Shown: piece after piece, positions 21,345 through 31,800 of the stretch | How positions within the stretch are numbered: the first letter of the stretch is position 1 | Layout of the letters: each line of letters begins with the position of its first letter | Origin: Heligmosomoides polygyrus polygyrus | Lineage: Eukaryota; Nematoda; Chromadorea; Rhabditida; Heligmosomidae | Length of the DNA stretch: 64,000 nt | NCBI GenBank assembly: GCA_947396885.1 | Contig: OX377205.1 | Span: 50,142,676-50,206,675, forward strand | Reading direction: 5' to 3' | The notes under the pieces: model-generated | Databases searched by the model: none | Told to the model about the DNA's origin: nothing | Seen by the model: only the letters and a program-made list of their open reading frames with translations | Made by a program: the position numbers and the translations under genes

Positions 21345-22612
21345 CTTAAGCTGGGAGTTCTCTTTGAACCCACGCTCGAATTCAGATCTCACATAGACTT
21401 CATTGTACGAAAATCTACTCAGCACTTTTCCTGATTTTTCGGAATGTTAAAGGTTCTGATGTTGCAATACTGGTTCGCTTATACAAGTCGTATGTATTGC
21501 CTCACTTGGAATTTTGCTCGCCTTTATGGAGCCCCAGAACAAGAAACTATGTACTAAAAATCGAGAAAATACAGAAGCTCTTTACAACACTTTTATGGTA
21601 CCGTTGTTCGAATCCTACGGATCGCCTTCTCCTCCCTAGCTATGAAAATCGTCTAAAGTATTTCAAACTGCTGCCACTTCAGGTCCGTAGGATAATATCT
21701 AACCTGGTCTTTTGCTTCCGCATTATCAGGAACGAGGTGAATCTCTTAGCGAGTAAGTACTGGGTTTTTCGGCCCGTTAGTTCTAGGCGAAATAGACTCT
21801 GCATCTCTTACCGTAGAATCCAACGCGCTGGCAGAGATAAGCTGTTCAATCTTGTGTTTTATCGGTGCTCTAGATGGTTCCGTCTATTACCCATTGAAGT
21901 CTTCCAAGCCCAATCGGGCTCAGTTTTCAGACGCAGGTTGGTGAATCTTGCCTTTCGAGGCGATCTCAATTTCGATGAGAATTGCTTTTAGCATACTGTT
22001 TTCTAGTGAACCAGTCGATCTTTCTCCCATGTACTTCGCATCGGCAAATTCTGCTCTGATCTACTATCTCGCTTCCTGCTTTTTTAAATCAGCAACATTC
22101 ACATTCAAATTCAAGAAGACATCGGCAGATAAAGATAACTTGCATTAAAGATATTTAAGAGTAGTATTATGAATTGTCGCTGTCAGTTATATGAATGCTT
22201 TTCGAACCGTCATTAAAATTCTCAGCTCATAGCATTACCCATTGTCTTATCTTCTTATTCTCAACATTTCATACACTCTCCTCGCTCTCTCACATCGTTT
22301 CAGCTTATTGATGGTGTAATGGTGATTGCAACGGCACAGAAGCATTAACACGCAAAGCCCTTTTTCTGTCTACTTTTCTTTTCGTACTGCTGCCGCCACA
22401 TTCATTTCCTCTTTCTCCAATTACTGGCTATGAGTTTGCTACGATCCCAAATCGTATAAACGATTCCTAAATATTTATGATCAAAGGTTCGAAAAACACT
22501 CAGACTGCAGCATGCACATGCAGCACTGTTTTTGTTTCTGTCTACTGTCGTTTATTCATTTAAGGCGCACAACTTGTGCAATAAATGAAATGAAATGAAA
22601 TGAAATAATATC
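21345..22612 (+). pseudogene. CR1-like non-LTR retrotransposon, 3' end
   Basis: Starts within the RT at LGVLFEPTLEFRSHIDFIVR (frameshifted near 21430) and continues as LPHLEFCSPLWSPRTRNYVL (21497), FTTLLWYRCSN, LPSYENRLKYFKLLPLQVRR and a carboxyl end at 21991. The 3' untranslated part ends with short tandem ATGAA units (22586-22612), as many CR1/LINE families do. 5'-truncated and frameshifted, thus dead. Confidence 0.8.
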
Positions 22613-22714
22613 AATACGCATTCAACCTGCTTCCACATTCCGTAGAAGTAGAAAATGTGGCGAATCCCATAAGTGGTCAACGCCGACCTTTATCAAAATC
22701 AAAGGCAAGCAGAA

Positions 22715-22945
22715 AACGAATTCAAATTCTACACCCGAAATAACCCCTAGCCGAAGTTTGGACGAAATAGGTGATCATGACTTAGGCAGCCTTAGTCACC
22801 CGCGTCTACCGTAACCTACCGTACTCCAGCGTAAAACGAAAAAGGGATGTCAGATTCGTGATCAGCACCCCAAATAATCCCCCTAAACGAAGTTTGGGAG
22901 AAAATTTTTATTCGATCTCTCCTCGACCCGTGGAGTTGTGAAAGT
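22715..22945 (-). repeat. Dispersed repeat family (GAATCTGACATC), compound copy
   Basis: Minus-strand copy of the family at 7115-7275: GATGTCAGATTCGTGATCAG, CCCTAAACGAAGTTTGGG and, at the end, GTGGAGTTGTGAAAGTACAA, which matches 7120-7145. A second partial unit is at 22730-22790. Confidence 0.7.
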
Positions 22946-23440
22946 ACAATAGTGCCAACATTTCTGATCTAGGTTGGGACGTTTGCAAATGATTAGGACG
23001 TGAAGTACATTGTCTTGCTTGCGTCCAAAACGCTGACTGATGGTGTCTTAGCCTATTTTTATTTTATTTTACTGACGGGCATCTGTTTTAGCTGCTTAAA
23101 GATGCTCCGTTCTCGGGCAAATCTAGTAGGAGTGTCCTCCCGTATCTTTGCACCGAGAATGTTCTTTTTAGATACCCCTCTCCCGAGCAGGGACTCGTAA
23201 ACTGAGTTAACTGAGGTTGACTAATTTACTTATCTCTACGTTGTTGCCCATTTATTGTGTGCTGTTAGGCGGAAATTCGTTTAAGAGCGGCCACCACCAA
23301 GTATGATTGCACACTACTCTGTTCAAAGGGGGTGTTGGGCAAGTCGCGAAAGCAGGTCCAACCTACATCTATCATACTTTTATAATAACGCGCTAAGCGA
23401 TGAGTCGTACTATCGATCGGCGCAGTCGCAGAAATTAGCG
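22946..23440. other. No recognisable gene
   Basis: AT-rich, no coding or repeat signal that I recognise apart from a GGCCACCACCAA block near 23288 that also occurs near 21234. Confidence 0.4.
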
Positions 23441-23452
23441 GGGGAAAATCGG

Positions 23453-23495
23453 AGGGGGGGGGGGAATAGGGGAAAAAGTGGGGGGGGGGGGGGAA
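23453..23495 (+). repeat. Poly-G tracts
   Basis: Two G runs of a dozen or more bases separated by AATAGGGGAAAAAGT; a candidate quadruplex or an assembly-length ambiguity. Confidence 0.7.
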
Positions 23496-25167
23496 TTACG
23501 ACACGAAAGTAGCGAAAAATACCTCCCTGCGTGGAAACTTCGGCCTTGGGGCAATCCAGGTCGCTGAACACGAATCTGAAGTTGTTTTTGAAGTGTCTAT
23601 CACCATCAATCGATAATTATTAAATTATGGGGCGCGAAAATAGCGGAGAATACCCAGACGTCTTCTACGTGCCAGGAATTCAGAAGGCGTGCCGAAGACG
23701 TCATCAGCTGAGGGTGGATCATTGAGGGGACCAGTACCACTTATGGGGGACCGTTTCACTAAGTGAGGACCAGTAGTGAGGAACCAATAGATCGCCCCAT
23801 CACACTACACACTGTACGTACTGCGAGCCTTTTGTACTCCTAGGTAGGGAAGAAAGCTGTACAAGTAGAGCAGCTAACTTGATGTGATTGTCCATAGCTT
23901 AGTGGTACTGCAACATCGCGCAAAGCGCGCAAGTGCGAGGCACGCGATAGGCGGAGCACTTGTTGCGTAATAGGCCGCAACGATTTTATAGTTAGATGTT
24001 TCTTTGCGTTTTTTAGAGGTGTCCGCGTCTGACCTTCCCATGTACAATTCCTATAACACAGCCTCGTGGAAGGCGCCATCAACAAGTGCTATCTTGATGT
24101 GCAGCAAGCATCGATTTTGTCTTCCCCTCCTACTACTCAAACTAAGCGTGCCGCGTTCGTGAAACGCTAAATTCGTGGCAGACTGGTTTGAAGATAAGGA
24201 CAAAATACAGACTTGCAAGTTAAAGCAGGATACGCGGCATAAGTCCAGGGGCCAGATCCATGATTCATTCATTAATTGCTGATGAATCCGGCCCCGGGAA
24301 GGGTTTCTTAATAACCACCTCTTCCTAGTTTATCCTCGACTCTTTTCGGACGACTGCTGGGCAATGCGTGTTAATGTGGCAGGAGGATAATTTATTTATT
24401 ATGGGTGTAGATATGAGTCCACGCGTTACAAACTAGCAAAAGAACTGAACAATGGAACTAAGATACGTGAACAACTCAATTAGGTTTAAGTTCTTGTGCA
24501 ACATTATCAACACATCTCATATAGCACAGCATAGAAATATTTGTCAAGCAAGATACGTTCTACAGGTACGCGCAGACAGACTCGCCACATCATCGTACCT
24601 CCCAAGCAGCAAATTAAAATTCTTCAGGATCCTGTATGTTATGAAGTCTGACCTAACTCGCGTCCTTGCTATCGAGATTCGAAGTTTGAGCTTCCTCCTT
24701 ATGGATCGCGTCAGCATCCCATCAAAAATTCTAGTGCGTTGATGGAAAGCTTGTTGGCAAGGATTTTGTGCACCATGAGAAGGTCGGCGGAAGGTCTGAT
24801 GTATAGATAGCTTTGATAAACAACCTTCGGAAAGATTGAATGATGCGGTGCCCTACTTCCGCAATGGGGTTACGCTAGATTAGCGAGCTCTAATAAGAAT
24901 AATCGTATAAAAAAGCCATCGTCATGAGTCTCCCCTCCCCTCGCCCACCAGCAGTGTGCTCTGGATGATCTCTTGCCATCGGTTCTGGCTTTAGACCAAG
25001 GCTATAACGTGTTTATTTGTGCTAAGATGGTGCGCGGTGTTTTTAAACCAACGTCCCTCTTGCACAATGCTTGTGGAATGGTCTTCTTCTCATATTTTCG
25101 ACTTCGGGCTGAGCACTGGGTTTGAGTCATATAAATTCTCGCTTCATATTTCGTGCTGATTTTGTAT
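23496..25167. other. Repeat debris, no recognisable gene
   Basis: 23700-23800 repeats the GGGACCAGTA minisatellite of the Helitrons, and 23900-23990 repeats the CGCGCAAAGCGCGC-GGAGCACTTGTT part of 20430-20490. The open frame at 24452-24742 is unrecognised and lacks context. Confidence 0.45.
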
Positions 25168-25173
25168 TTACAG
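25168..25173 (+). other. Probable spliced-leader acceptor of the STMP1-like gene
   Basis: TATTTACAG ends at 25173, four bases before the ATG. Such a short leader is normal for a trans-spliced nematode mRNA; a cis-spliced 5' exon is the alternative. Confidence 0.5.
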
Positions 25174-25177
25174 GGAA

Positions 25178-25408
25178 ATGGGTGCGCTGTCCCACCTTTT
25201 CTCGATATGTGTTGGAGCGTACGGCGGCGCATATTTCGCACAAAACTACGAAGTGAGGTTGATACCATTCAATGTTTTGATAACTTCTCGGTTTCTACAG
25301 TATGCTGAACCGTGACAATGAACTTTGCAGATCGGGAAAGTCCCTTCCATAACAGAGCTTGCGAAGAAATTAGAAAGCTACATACAAGAATACAAGAAGG
25401 AGCGATGA
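25178..25408 (+). CDS. STMP1-like short mitochondrial transmembrane protein (50 aa)
   Basis: Two exons, 25178-25252 (25 codons, donor GTGAGG) and 25331-25408 (acceptor TTTGCAG, stop TGA), join in phase 0 to give a 50-residue protein. Residues 1-20 (MGALSHLFSICVGAYGGAYF) form one hydrophobic, glycine-rich segment. Then come AQNYE and, in exon 2, IGKVPSITELAKKLESYI and a basic tail. The order membrane segment - AQNY(D/E)I - LAKKLE is that of vertebrate STMP1 (about 47 aa), a mitochondrial inner-membrane microprotein linked to respiratory-chain assembly. The length agrees, which argues against chance. It is far too short for ordinary gene finders and is transcribed towards rpn-10, 454 bp away. 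Function is inferred from the family only. Confidence 0.8.
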
Positions 25409-25862
25409 CCACTTCATAGCTGCAACTCGGGTCTACAGATATTTAAAGGCATCCAGAACTAGCGTGTCATTGATTCTATATTGTTCAGCTTTGATATATT
25501 GAAGCATAAAAAATAATTAATAATATGTGCGGATAAGACTGTTTTATCCACTCGTTGTGTCGTTCCTCCGCCGCCGTTCTTAACGCGCACAACACGCTCC
25601 ACCCACTGCATCACCTGATGTTTCCCTCTGCTGTTTATCGACCGTGAAATCGGACGAATAGCTCTGGTAGTTCCCTCAGATACTCGCGTGATGTTCCACA
25701 AATCATCGCAACACCAAGGCTGCTTGCTTGCAGTAATTCATACGCATAGGTGACACGGTTCTAACCCACACATGTTTATCGCATTAGCTCAAGTCACTGC
25801 ACGTGCATATACCAAGTACAGAAATACATTATTCAGACATGTGATTCAGTAGACACGGAGCA

Positions 25863-28800
25863 TCACTTTCCCTCGTTATTTGATTTGTCCTCCTCGTTCT
25901 TCTGAAAGAAAAGCTTGGTTGTGGTTTGCTACAAAGCAATATGCGCACTCACCTTTTCGCCTCCTGGAAGATCATCAATGATTTGCTGAAGTAGCTCTGG
26001 ATTGTTGATTAGCTCGTCGAGGTTGTCCTGAAAGCACGATCTTCGTTCGGGTAACGCAGTTTGGCCGGACGATCACCTACCACCTGCGCGGTGCTCACAT
26101 CCATAGTTTCTTCAGATGGTTGTGGCTGAGTGGCCGGAGCTGCTGGTGCTAAACACCTCTGCTTGCTGTATTGACCAAACACATGTGATATCTGCTTCAT
26201 ACCCGGCACAGAATCCTGCATAGACATCCGTAGCGCCCACTCCAGCTGCTGCTCCTCGGTCATTTCCCCCATCTCCATGTCCATGATGTCCACGTTCTTA
26301 AAGTCATGCTATCTTTGAGCATCATCTTCAGCTAGAACTGGGTGAACATACCTGGGCAGCTTCAGATCCCCCCGGTGGGTTGGTCGGTGCCGTTCCATTA
26401 GCAGCAGCGGCGGCAGCAGCCTCGGCAGCTTGTCGTGCGCGTTCCTCTTCCATGGATACGCGAAGTGCCTGATATGGGTTTTCCACTGTCACCGCACACC
26501 AATGCGAATAAAGGTGCGAATCTGGCATGGACTAACAAGAGCAAGATCGGGGTCATCCTCAGGATCCACTCCGAACTCGAAGCCACCTCCAGCGCCAACA
26601 ACGGGAGCGCTCCCTCCATCCTCTCCGCGACAAACCGCTGAAGAAATGAGCGCCTCCGTGAGTACTGACCCAGCCGGTACTACGAGGAGATTCGACCCGC
26701 TACCTTCCCTGAAAATATCAAAGCACATCACTCCTTCCTATGCGCTCAAGGTGTTACCACCGTGAAATACCACTTACTTGCCGTTCAAAGTGTCCACAAA
26801 TTGGCCCATAATTTGACTGTTCTCTGAATCGGCTTCACCGAAGCAGATGACGTCGCACTGTACTTTTTCCTTCTTCAGTTTTTTCGCGATCTTTGTCAAC
26901 TGAACTATCGGGTTTTCAGGAAAAATAAATTACTAAGAAGGATAAACTGATTGAGCAGATAACCTCAACGGAGTCAAGATTGTCGATAGGGCTTCCAATG
27001 AACATCACAATACGCATCTTATGATTTCTATTTTGACGATGCTTCAGTGCCAAGTGAGCAATCTTGATAGCCGACATGAAGTTGCAGTGTCCCTAAATGT
27101 TAGACAAATCGGTCGAGGTCCAGCTAAAGCTATTCAAATGAAGGAATTTTCTCACCTTTGGCTCCAATTGGTGCAACTTCATGAATAAACGTCCACTTTC
27201 TTGAGTCATGGTAGAAAGTACTTGAACTTGACTGGAAAATAGATATGATATGATATATTTATTACGTCGCATAAGACAGACGCAAGAAATAAATTCAATT
27301 CGAACCGAACCAATTAGAATATAAATAGCGAAAATTTTGCTTATCAGAAAACTACACCTGAACAGAATATCTACGCATGGAACTGTCACATAAAAGGGGC
27401 GGTAATGGTAGCGACTGACAAATCGGCCCCATTTTCCAAGTTGTATTACTAGCAACAAGGAATGTGTTCCTGTATATGCCGCCGTTTAGGGTACACCTCT
27501 AACAACGTTAAACATTGGCCAGTTACGACTGAATACAATAGAGAAGCAGACTAAAGCCTAGTCATTACTTCAACAATTTATTATTATTATTATATATTAT
27601 TTATTTATCAGATATGAACACAGCCATGCATTACATAAGTAATGACAGAAGACAAATACTAGGTCACACAAACTACAACAAACATAAAATTATACACATC
27701 ACATTTAACATAACTTTCTACGTACCATTAAGGACTTGAACGAACTCACAGACATGTTTATGATATTCTCATCCTCACCTAATAATAAGTTCAAGTCCTT
27801 AAGATTTCTGTAAGTGAGGAAGTTTGATCTCGCTAGCGATTTTGGAACAGGAAGGTAAAGCCTTAGGTTCCCTCTCCTATTCGTAGTCAGAGGTGCACCA
27901 AAAATATCGCGGGATCTATTGAAATTCTATTTGTAAGAATCTTAAACATCATGGTCATGTCGATCATCTTCCTTCGACTGCGGAGGCGAGGTAACTTAAG
28001 CTGTTTGGCCCTGTCTGGACCTCTAGGTATGTTGTCATAATTGGTTCCAAAACACTTTAAAAATAATTTTCGTGTGAAGTTGTTCTGGACTCTTTCCAGA
28101 AGAGAAATATCTTTCTTTTTGAATGGATTGAACACTGAAGTACCGCTCTCTAAAACAGGCCTGACATACGTCTTATATGCACGAAGAAGTGCAAGAGAAT
28201 CATTGGTTTATGGTATGCACTGCGACATTCGACATTGTGGAGTTAGCCTGGCGTTCGGTTTACTTATCACTCTGAATGTCTACCACGATTTATCGCAAGA
28301 AAAAGAGACGCTCCTTCCCTTAATGTCATCACCGTGGCTACAACTGATGATGACCGTGAAGTTGTGGTATCTCAGCTTCAGAGCAGTCTTGAGAAGGAAG
28401 CGTCACAGGCTCTACTGTTTCACCTGCTAACAGCTAGGCCTCTGAGATAATCGAAGTCGATGGCAGAGCTCGACCAGTTGTGATCTACGGCGTTTCGGAA
28501 GTCGATCTGGGGATGACTTCTATTGTTATCGGGAGTCAACAGAAAATTGTAGCTACAATTATAAAGGCGCATGGCCTGAAAGGAATTAGCGTTCGAAGCC
28601 GCATCCAGTGGTATGCATCTTATCCCAAAGTGCCTTGGTCACCTGGTACCATTCCCTTGTACGTTAAGCCTCTGTTAAAGTAGTGCGTCTTAGTTAAAGT
28701 TACCACTCCAGATATTGATTGATCGAATGTTGATGCCTCCTCGGCGCACCATAGCAGGCTCCACCGCTCTATTTTCTATCGTTGGAACTAGGCTGCAAGT

Positions 28801-31800
28801 AAATTGGTCTTCGTGTGGTGAATCTGCGCTTTATCTTGTGCTGTCCAGTGCCCTCCTTTTCTTATGTTGAAGTCAGAACATCGCTCAGGCCTTCTGATCA
28901 TAACATAGTCTCGTCCTCATCAACAGCTACCGCAAGCCATTCACTACTTTTGCGGAAAGATCGCACAGCTGTTATTGCCGCTGATAATGTTCTCGACAGT
29001 ACTGAATTGGGTCGAGGTTGCAGCTTATTTCATTTCTACTGATGATGTTTACGACCAATGCCCATCTACTGGTCAATAATCAATAATCGATCGGTGCCTT
29101 CACGAAGAGCCGTTCCTAGACTGGATACCTACCCTAAGCACACATTAGAAATCTTTTTGGTACTTGTCGGGGTGTTGCCCTCTCCGAGATTGCATATGCT
29201 CGTGGAACACTCACATAAATACGGTTATCTCTTGCATCTAGTGATTTTAGGAGTCAGTGCTTATCTGAGTTTTCACCTAGAGCTCTACGAACTCTACGAA
29301 CCCGTTCCTCTATGTTATTAGAAGATGGGGTAAAAATAATCATGCATTTTGTTTAACGGTAAATTGTTCTCTATCGCAAGTGATAATACCAATGCGTTAG
29401 ATAACGCTCTAGGTGAAAATTCACCAGGGAACTGTCTCAGGCGTATGTCCGAATGGTGAAAATGAATACCACCGCGAGAATCTCCGCCCTTCAAATAGAA
29501 GAAAGGTGTGATTCATTTGTGCAAAGTCCTTGAACCCAAGAAGTTGGGAGCCCCTGAAAGTCCAGAATTGAACTGAACTGTCAGCACGCACCTGAACGTT
29601 TGTGCGTGCTCTCCGTGGTGAAAGATACCGATACAGGCAGCTCGGTGGCGCAGTGAGAAGTGGCGGTGAAGCAAAGGCACAGGGTGATGTGTTCGATTCA
29701 CGTGCCTTACCAAATTCTTGCGTTTTTTGATGTTCATTCCTTGTTTGGTGTCCTTCCCCTTCCCAACTATTTCTGCGCATATATTCGATATTGCCAAGTA
29801 CGTGCTCTGATAGAGACTTTCATCAGTTGCCTCTCTCTATATGAGACGCTTTGTATTTTCTCCAGATTTTGGGAAATGGGCCTTACCAACTAGACATAGA
29901 TAAAGCAACTACAAGAGCAACTATGATAGCACTACTTGACAAGTCGAGAAAGGGTGTCCAGTCGGTCTCACCGCGTGTTCAAAGAAGGACAGTCGATCGG
30001 TGCACAAGTCCAGTACTACGCCACTGCCCGCCGAAGGTGTAAAACTACATACACTTATGACGCCGGTAGCAGGTAGCTACTGCAGTCCCAGCAGGTTATC
30101 GGGTATAGGTCACCGCCATCTTCTAGCGTATCGGTAGAGGGCCGCACGTTGGTCTTGAAACTTTACTGGTGAGCCGACTATTTGAAAATTGTAAAACATA
30201 AACAGGTTTTTTATTGATGATGCGGTGCAGATATCTATCAAAAAGTTGATCACGATGATTCGCCGTGATATGAGTGTACGATTTCCAGACTATGGGACTG
30301 TCATGGGTAAATCTGAAGCGGTACTATTGAATATTCACGACTGTTAGCCCCTTGGTCGAGGTCGAGATGGGTAAAAAAAATTTTTCACCCAAACTTTGAT
30401 TAAAGGGGTTATATGGCGCTGATCACGAATATGATATCCATTTTGGATAGTTCTGCCGATTACGGTAGTTTCGCACGTGTGAACGTGGTCCCATAGTTAA
30501 CTTTGAAGGCCCATTGCTCCTTGGGTTCAAGGAATTTGCAAAAAAGAACCAACTTTTTTTTATTACTTGAAAGGTGAAGGCTCTCACAGTGGTATTCATT
30601 TTCGTCGTTCAGACATACGTGCGTGTGCATGCGATCCCATAGTAAACTTTGAGGGTCCCTAGCTCCCTGGGTTCAAGGAGTTTACAAAAATGGTACCCAT
30701 TTTTCTATTATGTGAAGGGTGGAGGGCTCTCATAGTGGTATTCATTGTTGCCGTTCAGACATACGCCTGAGACAGTTCCCTGGTCAGTTAGCCGAATATT
30801 TTGCGTGACTTTCCACTTCGTGCACTCCTAAATGTGTTACTATTTGTTTTAAAGGTTAATTCCAATTGTTCTAGACCTCTACTACGACGTCGGTCGCTTT
30901 TGTATATACCACATCCTCTATACATCTCACTAATGGTGAGGTCTAAGCCATTGGAAAAATTGACAGTTGTGGCGGAGTGGCGTTCTTCCCTGCCCTTTAA
31001 ACAGAGACGTTGCAAATGTCTGCGTCTTCACTATCTCGTAAGGCAGCCACCAGCGCAAGCCCAGAAGGTTGGGGTCGGGCGGGTCAGGGGCACGAGGGTG
31101 GAACGCTCGTCCCCCGACAGTTACGGGAATTCTGAAGGAAGCATCTTCTGCCTTTGCAACTAGTGGCCTCAAACCTACTGGTATCACGCCGCACCTGCTT
31201 GGCCTCAGAATAACCTTGGTTAGTTATATTGCCTAGGATTAACTGTACTATTAGGTTGTAAAAAGTCTCTTCACACTTCGAAAAGTTTTTTTTACCGTTC
31301 TCCTTGTAAACGCACTAGCCAATATTGATTGCTGATTTCGTAATCCTATCACACTTGTCCACCGTTCGCACACGGATATAAGTCAAGACCCTTCTTGAAC
31401 TTCGTTATCTATCCAATCCTCCGGACTCAATGCCAGATCTACCTCATGGCCATTTTCGGCACGGCGTTCTTCATAAATTCATTAAAGGATTTACAGCACG
31501 TCAGGCAGCCGACCTAATTAACCATATACAGGGTGGCTGAAAAGTTCGGGCAATTTTTTGTGGTACTACTTTTGGCTTTGAAATTGAAGTTTTTGGTTGT
31601 TTCTGTTGCTTCCGTTGTATTCCTCGCGCAACTTTGATCTAGAATGTGTTGCTCCATTTTTCTTATCTTCAGTTGTGATTGTGATATATTTCGTGAAAGT
31701 CAACGTGTCACCGTCGTCGAGTTGCACAAGGCGGGAATGAAGACCGCGGTCATGGTTCGGACAACCGGCTTCAAACAAAGGATCGCCTACAAGACTGTAA

